A DNA stretch of 29,397 nucleotides, taken from Prevotellaceae bacterium (GTDB taxonomy: Bacteria > Bacteroidota > Bacteroidia > Bacteroidales > UBA932). The position numbers and the translations under genes are program-made. Of the stretch, positions 22,992 to 29,397 are shown piece by piece. Under the pieces are notes generated by a model. It made no database searches. It had not been told where the DNA came from and saw nothing but the letters and a program-made list of their open reading frames with translations. Position 1 is the stretch's first letter, and each line of letters begins with the position of its first letter. The stretch covers positions 1 to 29,397 of the forward strand of contig JAIRUB010000209.1 in NCBI GenBank assembly GCA_031254635.1, in the 5' to 3' direction.

Positions 22992-23807
22992 ATGCTCTGT
23001 TTTCCTCATGCAAAAATAAATCTCGGACTGTATGTTACCGACAAACGATCCGATGGTTTTCATACTATCCAAACACTTTTTTATCCTATTCCCTATCACG
23101 ATATTTTAGAAATAGTACCAAGCAACAAATCGACTATTTACCTATCGGGAAAAACGATTGAAGGGCCAACCGACAATAATTTATGTTGGAAAGCCTATCG
23201 CTTGCTGCAGAACGATTGTGCCTTACCTCCGGTGGCCATTTACCTGCATAAACTTATTCCCAGCGGAGCTGGATTGGGCGGCGGTTCTTCCAATGCTACG
23301 CACACTTTGCTAAGTCTAAACCGCTTATTTGAACTTAACCTTCCCACTGGCCAACTCTTAGCTTATGCCGCTCAATTAGGCAGCGATTGTGCCTTCTTTA
23401 CCCAAGCCCAGCCTATGTTGGCTGAGGGGCGAGGCGAATTGTTACGTCCGGTAGAAATATCATTAGCCGGATATTATTTGTTACTCGTTTTTCCGAATGT
23501 ACACATAAGTACTGCCGAAGCCTACGCTGGTATCAGTCCTAAAACACCTCAACATGTCTTGGAAAAGACCATAAGCCTTCCAATAAAGGAATGGCGGCAT
23601 CAACTAAGTAATGATTTTGAAAAACACATTTTTAAGCAATATCCATTATTGGGCAACATTAAAGCGTCTTTATATAACAAAGGCGCTGTGTATGCAGCCA
23701 TGAGCGGCAGCGGATCAACTATCTTCGGACTGTTCACTGATAAATTTTTATGCAACGAAACAGCCGCAAGTTTTAGTTTTTCTACTTATATAGCAAAATT
23801 GAAATAA
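22992..23807 (+). CDS. ispE: 4-diphosphocytidyl-2-C-methyl-D-erythritol kinase IspE
   Basis: 271 residues. It phosphorylates CDP-methylerythritol at the 2-hydroxyl with ATP, a step of the non-mevalonate isoprenoid pathway, in the cytoplasm. It is a GHMP kinase: an N-terminal HAKINLGLYV substrate motif, the phosphate loop PSGAGLGGGSSNA (~90-102) and the C-terminal AAMSGSGSTIFGLF motif are all present. The length is normal. The first nine codons overlap the right attachment repeat, so the N-terminus is encoded by element-borne DNA that restores the frame exactly. The sequence suggests a functional gene, now driven from a promoter inside the element. It converges with the rsmF-like gene. Confidence 0.95.
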   Translation: MLCFPHAKINLGLYVTDKRSDGFHTIQTLFYPIPYHDILEIVPSNKSTIYLSGKTIEGPTDNNLCWKAYRLLQNDCALPPVAIYLHKLIPSGAGLGGGSSNATHTLLSLNRLFELNLPTGQLLAYAAQLGSDCAFFTQAQPMLAEGRGELLRPVEISLAGYYLLLVFPNVHISTAEAYAGISPKTPQHVLEKTISLPIKEWRHQLSNDFEKHIFKQYPLLGNIKASLYNKGAVYAAMSGSGSTIFGLFTDKFLCNETAASFSFSTYIAKLK

Positions 23808-23817
23808 AAATAATCCA

Positions 23818-25143
23818 TTATTCATTATTCATTGCCATCCTTATTCTCCAATTATTAGGATAAAGGTTGTTGCATCTGTTTCTGAGATTTTTTACAAAAC
23901 CTAAGGGATGCCCTTCATAAGAAACAACGTGATAACCGGAAAGCTGGCTTTGCAATTTAATAGTATCGCGGCGAAGGAAATGTAAAGCATCTTCCAAATT
24001 CAATGCTTCTTGGGGGAAGGCATCAGAATGCAGGGCGGTAGATAAGGCTACGGCTGTATGCGGAACAATATCCTTACCTTTGATTTCACCTGTTGGAATA
24101 CCTGCTTGAACTACCCGCAGTTGTTGTTTTAAAATACTGATATCATCAACGTAAGTTGTTGGCCATGCTTGTACAAAATCATCTTGTCGAACAATTGTGA
24201 AATCACCCTCTAACCATTTCGAATTTTTTTTTACCATATTGATAGCTGATATTTTCTGCCTTTTAGCTTGCGGAGCAGCACTATTCTTCTGTAATATACT
24301 GATAAAAAAACCTTCACTTTTTGTTTTATATGGAAAGAAGCGGTAACCACAATTGCTTTCGGTAATATTCCATTCTGGCTGCAATGGAATACGGAGCAAT
24401 TTTGCGCCAAGTTGATTAATTATCCATTGAACATTTTCCTCATTTTCTTCACGGTTGTATGTGCAGGTGCTGTAAAGCAGGTATCCCTCCTCTTTCAACG
24501 TGTCCCAAACTTCAGCGAGAATTCGGCGCTGTCGTTCAGTGCAAAGTTTTACATTGGATTTGCTCCACTCTTTGATGGCTGTGGGGTCTTTCCTGAACAT
24601 CCCTTCGCCGGAGCAGGGTGCATCAATGAGCAGCAGGTCGAAAAAGGAGGGCAGAGAGACAAAATCCTTAGGTTCGTTGTGAGAAACCACCACATTTGCT
24701 TGTCCCCACTTGCAAAGATTTTCGGTTAATATATTTACACGATTGCGGATTACCTCGTTGCTTACCAACAAACTACCCTCTATCAGACAGTCGAGCAAAT
24801 GAGTTGATTTTCCACCCGGCGCTGCGCAAAGGTCTAAAGCCCGCACAGGCTTGTTAAGTTGCAGTTGTCCGATAACTTGCTCAATGAACATCGAAGCGGC
24901 TTCCTGTACATAGTACACGCCGCCGTGGAATAGCGGATCAAGGGTAAATACCGGACGCTGCGATAAATAAACAGCCGACCTACACCAGGGGACAGTATTG
25001 TCGGAAGAAGCTATTGTAGCTTTCTTTCGATTGTAACGAATACTTATCGGTGTTTCGGCGTGTAGGCTGTCAAGGAAACAAGCGTAATCGCTGCCGAGCA
25101 TGGATTGTATCTGCTGCACAAAAGCTGAGGGTGGGGCTATCAT
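23818..25143 (-). CDS. rsmF: rRNA cytosine-C5 methyltransferase (RsmF-like)
   Basis: 441 residues. It should methylate a cytosine of ribosomal RNA using SAM. Motifs: SAM-binding ALDLCAAPGGKSTH, LLIDAPCSGEGMFRKDP (release Cys of the PC pair) and LYSTCTYNREENEENV (nucleophile Cys of the TC pair). A C-terminal RsmF-type extension (residues ~300-441) ends in SGYHVVSYEGHPLGFVKNLR, a PUA-like RNA-binding end. The start MIAPPSAFVQQI matches the usual beginning. Only 5 bases separate a TATCTTTG box from the ATG, which suggests a leaderless transcript. The symbol is given by similarity; the exact rRNA position is not certain in Bacteroidota. Confidence 0.9.
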   Translation of the reverse strand: MIAPPSAFVQQIQSMLGSDYACFLDSLHAETPISIRYNRKKATIASSDNTVPWCRSAVYLSQRPVFTLDPLFHGGVYYVQEAASMFIEQVIGQLQLNKPVRALDLCAAPGGKSTHLLDCLIEGSLLVSNEVIRNRVNILTENLCKWGQANVVVSHNEPKDFVSLPSFFDLLLIDAPCSGEGMFRKDPTAIKEWSKSNVKLCTERQRRILAEVWDTLKEEGYLLYSTCTYNREENEENVQWIINQLGAKLLRIPLQPEWNITESNCGYRFFPYKTKSEGFFISILQKNSAAPQAKRQKISAINMVKKNSKWLEGDFTIVRQDDFVQAWPTTYVDDISILKQQLRVVQAGIPTGEIKGKDIVPHTAVALSTALHSDAFPQEALNLEDALHFLRRDTIKLQSQLSGYHVVSYEGHPLGFVKNLRNRCNNLYPNNWRIRMAMNNE

Positions 25144-25148
25144 ATTGA

Positions 25149-25156
25149 CAAAGATA
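25149..25156 (-). promoter_or_regulatory. -7 box of the rsmF-like gene
   Basis: TATCTTTG on the minus strand ends 5 bases before the ATG at 25143. A degenerate -33 (TTTA) lies at about the correct distance. Transcription should start at or next to the A of the start codon. Confidence 0.6.
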
Positions 25157-25188
25157 CTATAAGTTTCGTATTTTTACTAAAAAAATCA

Positions 25189-25196
25189 TAACTTTG
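25189..25196 (+). promoter_or_regulatory. -7 box of leuS
   Basis: TAACTTTG lies 20 bases before the leuS ATG, with only a TTTC-like -33 about 22 bases upstream. It diverges from the rsmF promoter. Confidence 0.5.
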
Positions 25197-25216
25197 TAAA
25201 TTAAATTCGTGGATTT

Positions 25217-27244
25217 ATGGATTATAATTTTTCGACCATTGAAAAAAAATGGCAAGACTACTGGGCAGAAAATGAAATATTTAAAGTGGAGGTGGATAAG
25301 AGTTGTCCGAAATTTTATGTGCTTGACATGTTCCCTTATCCCTCGGGAGCAGGTTTGCACGTAGGGCATCCCTTAGGCTACATTGCCAGTGATATCTACA
25401 GTCGTTATATGCGCCTGAAAGGTTACAATGTGTTGCACCCAATGGGCTACGATGCCTTTGGCTTACCTGCTGAACAATATGCCATTCAAACGGGACAGCA
25501 CCCCGCCCTTACTACGAAGAATAATATTCAACGATATCGTGAGCAGTTAGACAAACTCGGCTTTTCCTATGACTGGAATCGTGAGGTGATAACCAGCGAC
25601 CCTGTATATTACAAATGGACACAATGGGCTTTCCTTGAAATGTTTCATTCTTATTACCACCTCCCTCCAGCCTCCTCCCAAGGAGGGGGTGCTAAGCCAA
25701 TTTCGGAATTAATAAAACATTTTGAAAAACAAGGAACCAAAGATTTATACGCAGCTCAAACCAAAGAACTAAATTTTACTGCCGAAGAATGGTGCGCGAA
25801 ATCAGAGAAAGAACAGCAAGATATTTTGATGAACTACCGTCTTGCTTATTTAGGTGAAACCTCGGTGAACTGGTGCGCTGCCTTAGGTACGGTGTTGGCT
25901 AACGATGAGGTGAAAGACGGCCTTTCTGCTCGCGGCGGCCATCCGGTGGAACAAAAGAAGATGATGCAGTGGCAACTCCGCGTATCGGCTTACGCCGAAC
26001 GCTTATTGTCGGGCCTTGATAAGGTGAATTGGACAGAGTCGCTCAAAGATATGCAGCGCAACTGGATTGGCAAGAGTGAGGGGGCGGAGATCCACCTCCC
26101 CCTAACCCCCTCCCAAGGAGGGGGAACTGAAGCTCCAAAGTATCACACTACGGGAAAATTGGATTGGCGCTCGAATATAGACAACGCCAAAACAATGAGG
26201 ACAAACCCAACAGAAGGAGAAAAAATTTTATGGGAAGCATTAAGAGGTAAGAATATAGGATATAAATTCCGCAGACAACATTTAATAAACCGTTTTATTG
26301 TTGATTTTGTATGCTTGGGAAAGATGTTAATTATTGAAATTGACGGCGGCTATCATAATGACGAGGAACAGCAGAGGTTAGACGCAGAAAGAGATGGCAT
26401 TTTGGAGGAATTAGGTTATACGGTTTTACATTTCACTAATAATGAAATATTGATAAGTATTGATACAGTTACTGATAAAATAAAGCAATATTGTGAAAGA
26501 AGCCTTATCCCCCCCTCCTTGGGAGGGGGACGGGGGGAGGTGATTGTTTTCACAACTCGGCCTGACACTATCTATGGTGCAACATTTATGGTGTTGGCGC
26601 CTGAAAGCGAGTTGGTAGAACAATTGACCACGCCAGAGCAGAAGGTGGAAGTTGATGCCTACATTGAGCGCACGAAAAAACGTACCGAGCGTGACCGCAT
26701 TGCCAACCGCAGCGTGAGCGGCGTATTTTCGGGCAGCTATGCGATAAATCCTTTGACCAACGAAGCCATCCCTGTGTGGATAAGCGATTATGTGTTGATT
26801 GGTTATGGCACGGGCGCAATTATGGCTGTACCCGCACATGATAGCCGTGACTACGCTTTCGCCAAACATTTCGGACTGGAAATTCGTCCTTTGATTGAGG
26901 GCTGCGATGTGTCGGAAGAAAGTTTTGATGCGAAAGAAGGCATTATGATAAATTCCGGCTTTCTGAATGGGCTTACCGTACCACAAGCAATTGCGAAAGC
27001 AAAAGAATATATTGTTGAGCAGGGCTTGGGTAAAGTGAAAATAAATTACCGTTTGCGCGATGCTATTTTCAGCCGTCAGCGCTACTGGGGCGAGCCTTTC
27101 CCCATCTATTACAAAGAGGGCATAGCTATGCCGCTGCCGATGGATAAATTGCCACTGGAACTACCTGAAGTGGATAAATTCTTGCCCACCGAAACTGGCG
27201 AGCCGCCATTGGGTAGAGCTAAGGATTGGGTGTATGAAAAGTAG
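25217..27244 (+). CDS. leuS: Leucyl-tRNA synthetase, N-terminal part, with two in-frame insertions
   Basis: 675 residues covering the first ~515 native residues of LeuRS, which attaches leucine to its tRNA. Present: YPSGAGLHVGHPLGY with the HIGH-type motif HVGH at 48-51, the MGYDAFGLPAEQYA block, RRYWGEP-like RQRYWGEPFP, and the CP1 editing domain with FTTRPDTIYG and a GTGAIMAVPAHDSRDY motif. Two stretches do not belong to LeuRS: residues 148-158 (a translated 32-bp repeat) and residues 293-442 (a DUF559 nuclease cassette), the latter set just before FTTRPDTIYG at the editing-domain border. The frame remains open through both. It ends at TAG (27242-27244), created by a further insertion after DWVYE. 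The rest of the enzyme resumes at 28391. Whether the two parts assemble is unknown. Confidence 0.93.
   Translation: MDYNFSTIEKKWQDYWAENEIFKVEVDKSCPKFYVLDMFPYPSGAGLHVGHPLGYIASDIYSRYMRLKGYNVLHPMGYDAFGLPAEQYAIQTGQHPALTTKNNIQRYREQLDKLGFSYDWNREVITSDPVYYKWTQWAFLEMFHSYYHLPPASSQGGGAKPISELIKHFEKQGTKDLYAAQTKELNFTAEEWCAKSEKEQQDILMNYRLAYLGETSVNWCAALGTVLANDEVKDGLSARGGHPVEQKKMMQWQLRVSAYAERLLSGLDKVNWTESLKDMQRNWIGKSEGAEIHLPLTPSQGGGTEAPKYHTTGKLDWRSNIDNAKTMRTNPTEGEKILWEALRGKNIGYKFRRQHLINRFIVDFVCLGKMLIIEIDGGYHNDEEQQRLDAERDGILEELGYTVLHFTNNEILISIDTVTDKIKQYCERSLIPPSLGGGRGEVIVFTTRPDTIYGATFMVLAPESELVEQLTTPEQKVEVDAYIERTKKRTERDRIANRSVSGVFSGSYAINPLTNEAIPVWISDYVLIGYGTGAIMAVPAHDSRDYAFAKHFGLEIRPLIEGCDVSEESFDAKEGIMINSGFLNGLTVPQAIAKAKEYIVEQGLGKVKINYRLRDAIFSRQRYWGEPFPIYYKEGIAMPLPMDKLPLELPEVDKFLPTETGEPPLGRAKDWVYEK
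25658..25689 (+). repeat. Solo 32-bp GC-rich repeat inside leuS
   Basis: CACCTCCCTCCAG then CCTCCTCCCAAGGAGGGGG. It matches the left end of the DUF559 cassette (26093-26124) apart from four or five bases in the middle. It is translated as HLPPASSQGGG between MFHSYY and AKPISELI, where LeuRS has a short variable loop. It carries the small palindrome CTCCCAAGGAG-like core and looks like a solo end or an internally deleted cassette. Confidence 0.8.
26093..26542 (+). mobile_element. DUF559 endonuclease cassette with 32-bp inverted ends, in frame in leuS
   Basis: Exactly 450 bp (150 codons). Its ends are 32-bp inverted repeats, 26093-26124 and the complement of 26511-26542, which differ at only three adjacent positions. 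Inside is a DUF559/Vsr-like nuclease domain of the PD-(D/E)xK fold: TEGEKILWEALRGKNIGYKF, FRRQHLINRFIVDFVCLGK, LIIEIDGGYH and LEELGYTVLHFTNNEI, with candidate catalytic Asp (in IVDF), Glu and Asp (in IEIDG). An in-frame ATG at 26195 would allow a free-standing nuclease as well. There are no stops, so it is translated as part of LeuRS. GC-rich repeats flanking a DUF559 gene are a recurring arrangement in Bacteroidota as far as I recall. Confidence 0.85.
26511..26542 (-). repeat. Right inverted copy of the 32-bp repeat
   Basis: Read on the minus strand it is CACCTCCCCCCGT then CCCCCTCCCAAGGAGGGGG, matching the left copy at 26093 outside three bases (TAA there, CGT here). It is translated in the sense frame as part of PPSLGGGRGEV. 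Confidence 0.85.
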
Positions 27245-28393
27245 AAGTGTGGAAAAATTTTAAAATACATATAATGGAAACTGCTATGCTTGAGGATGGA
27301 CTTGAACTGTCGACAATTTGTCGACAGTTCAAATTAAATATAATCTGAAAAATGTCAAAAAATAAACATTGACACATACTTATGGACGAAAAAAAGATAA
27401 TTATATATAATACTGATGATGGCAAAACATCTGTCAGTTTAATGACGAGGGATGGCAATGTTTGGCTAAACCAAAATCATTTGGCTGAACTTTTTGACAC
27501 CTCGAAGCAGAATATTAGCCTACATATAATTAATATATTGAATGAAAACGAATTAGATAAAAAATCAGTTGTCAAGGAATATTTGACAACTGCTGCAGAC
27601 GGCAAAAATTATCAGGTTGTTTTTTACAGTTTAGACATGATTCTCGCTATTGGTTTTCGGGTAAATAGTCGACGTGGTACACAATTTCGACAATGGGCAA
27701 ATCAAAACCTGAAAGAATATATGATAAAAGGTTTCGTGATGGACGATGAACGACTAAAAAACCCCGATGGCCGTCCCGATTACTACGATGAGTTTTTGGA
27801 GCGGATACGTGATATTAGGGCTTCCGAGAAACGTTTTTATCAAAAAATCAGAGATTTATTTGCACTTTCGAGCGATTACGATGCTACGGATAAATCTACA
27901 CAAATGTTTTTTGCTGAAACACAAAACAAACTTCTATATGCTGTTACCGGAAGTACAGCTGCCGAAATTATCGTTTCACGTGCCGATGCTACACAGCCAA
28001 ATATGTCGCTAACAAGTTGGAAAGGAAAAATTATTCGCAAACAAGATATTTATATCGCAAAAAATTATTTAATAGAAAACGAAATAGATAGTTTAAACCG
28101 TTTGGTTGTCATATTTTTAGAAATTGCCGAATTGCAGATTAAAGACAGAAAAGATATTACGATGAAATTTTGGCGTGAGAATGTTGATAGTATTATTACT
28201 TTCAATCATAGAAATTTACTTTCGGGAAAAGGTAATGTAAGTAACTCGGACATGGAAGAATTTGTAGAAAAAGTCTATTCTGAATTTGCCGAACAACGTA
28301 AAATTTATGAACTTCGACAAGCCGATTCCGATGATTTACAGGAATTAAAAATATTTGAAAAAAATATAAAATCACAAAATCGAAAAAATTATG
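27241..28393 (+). mobile_element. 1.15-kb RhuM-bearing insertion splitting leuS
   Basis: The LeuRS frame breaks after DWVYE and resumes with NKKYPLEKSTMPG. The bases GAAAA occur at both junctions (27236-27240 and 28394-28398); removing the DNA between and one copy restores the frame exactly as VYENKKYPLEK. This indicates an insertion with a 5-bp target duplication, though a few bases of uncertainty remain. No clear terminal inverted repeats or transposase are present. The insert carries a 31-bp palindrome and the rhuM gene. How it moved is not evident from the sequence. Confidence 0.7.
27302..27332. repeat. 31-bp perfect palindrome upstream of rhuM
   Basis: TTGAACTGTCGACAA, one T, then its exact complement TTGTCGACAGTTCAA. 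The 50 bases after it, up to the rhuM ATG at 27382, hold no gene. A 24-codon frame (27274-27348) runs through it and is probably not a gene. As DNA it could be an operator; as RNA the near-zero loop makes it a poor hairpin, and no T-run follows. Confidence 0.75.
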
Positions 28394-28401
28394 GAAAATA
28401 A
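27382..28401 (+). CDS. RhuM-family protein
   Basis: 339 residues, typical full length for the virulence RhuM family (PF13310 as I recall). The N-terminal part looks like a winged or KilA-like DNA-binding module (NVWLNQNHLAELFDTSKQNI, SLHIINILNENEL), followed by the family hallmark DGKNYQVVFYSLDMILAIGF and VNSRRGTQFRQWA. The C-terminal half is helical (LSSDYDATDKSTQMFFAETQ, NKLLYAVTGSTAAEII). RhuM genes occur in pathogenicity islands, prophages and other mobile DNA; their biochemical function is not established. It sits inside leuS. Its last two codons and stop (GGA AAA TAA) are formed from leuS DNA, and the start codon of the second leuS part overlaps its end. Confidence 0.9.
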   Translation: MDEKKIIIYNTDDGKTSVSLMTRDGNVWLNQNHLAELFDTSKQNISLHIINILNENELDKKSVVKEYLTTAADGKNYQVVFYSLDMILAIGFRVNSRRGTQFRQWANQNLKEYMIKGFVMDDERLKNPDGRPDYYDEFLERIRDIRASEKRFYQKIRDLFALSSDYDATDKSTQMFFAETQNKLLYAVTGSTAAEIIVSRADATQPNMSLTSWKGKIIRKQDIYIAKNYLIENEIDSLNRLVVIFLEIAELQIKDRKDITMKFWRENVDSIITFNHRNLLSGKGNVSNSDMEEFVEKVYSEFAEQRKIYELRQADSDDLQELKIFEKNIKSQNRKNYGK

Positions 28402-29397
28402 AAAATACCCTCTCGAAAAAAGTACCATGCCCGGTTTTGCAGGCTCCAGCGCCTATTACCTGCGCTATATGGACCCGCGCAACAACAAGGCTTTGGTGGG
28501 CAAAGAAGCTAATGAATACTGGCGCAATGTTGATTTATACATCGGCGGCACCGAACATGCCACCGGCCACTTGATTTATTCCCGTTTTTGGAATAAGTTT
28601 TTGTTTGATTTAGGCTATGTTTGCGAAGAAGAGCCCTTCAAAAAATTGATTAATCAAGGAATGATTCAAGGGCGAAGTAACTTTGTGTACCGTATAAAAG
28701 GTACTAATAAGTTTGTGTCTCACGGCTTGAAAGAGCAGTACGACACGCAAGAATTGCACGTTGATGTGAACATCGTAAGTAACGACAAACTCGATATAGA
28801 TAAATTCCGCACATGGAATCCCGACTATGCCGATGCCGAATTTATTTTAGAAAACGGCGAATACATTTGCGGCTGGGCAATAGAAAAAATGAGCAAGTCG
28901 ATGTACAACGTGGTAAATCCCGACTTGGTGTGCGAACAATATGGTGCCGACACATTACGAATGTACGAAATGTTTCTGGGCCCCTTGGAGCAATCAAAAC
29001 CCTGGGATATGAATGGCATAGATGGTGTGCATCGCTTCTTGCGCAAGTTCTGGCGACTGTTTCATAATCGCGATGATTTTGAAGTCTCAGACGAACAACC
29101 CTTTCCGAAAGAGCTAAAAGTATTGCATAAGCTGATTAAAAAAGTGCAGGACGATATGGAAAATTTCTCCTTCAATACCACCGTCAGCGCCTTTATGATT
29201 AGCGTGAATGAACTGGGCGAATTGAAATGCAATAAACGTGCAATTTTGGAGCCATTAACCATATTGCTTTCTCCCTTTGCACCGCATATTACTGAAGAAT
29301 TATGGGCTTTGTTGGGCAACACTCCTTCAATCGCCAATACTCGCTTTCCGATATATGATGCTGCTTATACGGTGACAGACAGCTTTGAGTACCCAGT
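28391..29397 (+). CDS. leuS: Leucyl-tRNA synthetase, C-terminal part (runs off the window)
   Basis: An open frame from ATG 28391 to the window edge, 335 residues so far. It begins MENKKYPLEKSTMPGFAGSS and continues with AYYLRYMDPRN, DLYIGGTEHATGHLIYSRFW, EKMSKSMYNVVNPD (KMSKS catalytic loop, about residue 166-170) and the anticodon-binding region (VHRFLRKFWRLF, LLSPFAPHITEELWALLG). Together with the first part, minus the two insertions, this gives about 850 residues plus the missing end, in line with a normal bacteroidal LeuRS. Its ATG lies within the last 11 bases of rhuM, so translation would be coupled to rhuM. No promoter is visible directly before it. Confidence 0.9.
   Translation, partial: MENKKYPLEKSTMPGFAGSSAYYLRYMDPRNNKALVGKEANEYWRNVDLYIGGTEHATGHLIYSRFWNKFLFDLGYVCEEEPFKKLINQGMIQGRSNFVYRIKGTNKFVSHGLKEQYDTQELHVDVNIVSNDKLDIDKFRTWNPDYADAEFILENGEYICGWAIEKMSKSMYNVVNPDLVCEQYGADTLRMYEMFLGPLEQSKPWDMNGIDGVHRFLRKFWRLFHNRDDFEVSDEQPFPKELKVLHKLIKKVQDDMENFSFNTTVSAFMISVNELGELKCNKRAILEPLTILLSPFAPHITEELWALLGNTPSIANTRFPIYDAAYTVTDSFEYP

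Noticed and set aside
23808..23835. Short tandem ATTATTCATT sequence between ispE and rsmF as a functional repeat
   Set aside because: Only two partial copies in a convergent spacer; it looks like low-complexity intergenic DNA.
26093..26542. Intein inside LeuRS
   Set aside because: The insert lacks the Cys/Ser at its first position and the His-Asn before its end, has no splicing-domain blocks, and is bounded by DNA inverted repeats. It fits a translated DUF559 cassette instead.
26426..26986. Minus-strand 186-codon frame across leuS
   Set aside because: It lies opposite the conserved LeuRS editing domain and the DUF559 cassette and is a shadow of them.
1..29397. tRNA, rRNA genes and CRISPR arrays
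   Set aside because: No T-loop-like GTTC motifs in cloverleaf context, no rRNA-like stretches and no regularly spaced direct repeats were seen in any gap.

Overview
The window looks like chromosomal DNA of a Bacteroidota member, most likely Bacteroidales. Evidence: the sigma-ABfr-type promoter (TTTG, 18-21 bases, TAnnTTTG) recurs in front of many genes; translation starts are A-rich with little Shine-Dalgarno; gene families include DUF1573 proteins, GG-leader RiPP precursors, an IntDOT-like recombinase and outer-membrane beta-barrels with a carboxypeptidase-like domain. Conserved housekeeping genes alternate with accessory insertions, several of them decayed. All calls rest on reading the sequence; no database search was run.

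Layout. 1-80: tail of an unidentified gene. 125-749: relic of an IS5-type insertion sequence. 831-1823 (minus): a 2[4Fe-4S] ferredoxin and a frayed AraC-type gene. 1924-4094 (plus): DUF1573 protein and MeaB GTPase, overlapping by one base. 4378-11577 (plus): a RiPP (peptide natural product) locus with a small HTH regulator, a 38-bp near-palindrome, a promoter, a long leader with a possible antisense RNA, a 55-residue GG-leader precursor, an attenuator hairpin, a radical SAM/SPASM maturase, an outer-membrane barrel, a C39-peptidase ABC exporter and an unusually short membrane-fusion protein. 11590-12060: a transposase relic. 12190-16756 (minus): CapA-like protein, purC, LysM/periplasmic-binding protein and a membrane coiled-coil protein in a run. 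16870-20106 (plus): SPOR lipoprotein and class II ribonucleotide reductase. 20148-22991: a small integrated element (tyrosine recombinase, Fic, transposase fragment) inserted at the very start of ispE. 22992-25143: ispE, then convergent rsmF-like methyltransferase. 25217-29397: leuS, running off the window.

The main surprises are three. First, leuS has been invaded repeatedly: a solo 32-bp GC-rich repeat and a 450-bp DUF559 endonuclease cassette bounded by inverted copies of that repeat are both translated in frame, and a 1.15-kb insertion carrying a RhuM gene splits the synthetase into two open reading frames, the second of which starts inside the end of rhuM. Second, the recombinase/Fic element duplicated the first ~26 bases of ispE and appears to supply that gene with a new start region and promoter. 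Third, the RiPP locus is a compact, self-contained make-and-export unit with several cis-regulatory signals around the precursor gene.

In the RiPP locus the likely flow is: precursor made in excess because a terminator hairpin follows it; SPASM enzyme modifies the 26-residue core; the C39 domain cleaves after the double glycine while the ABC transporter exports it; the short fusion protein and barrel protein may complete passage across the envelope.
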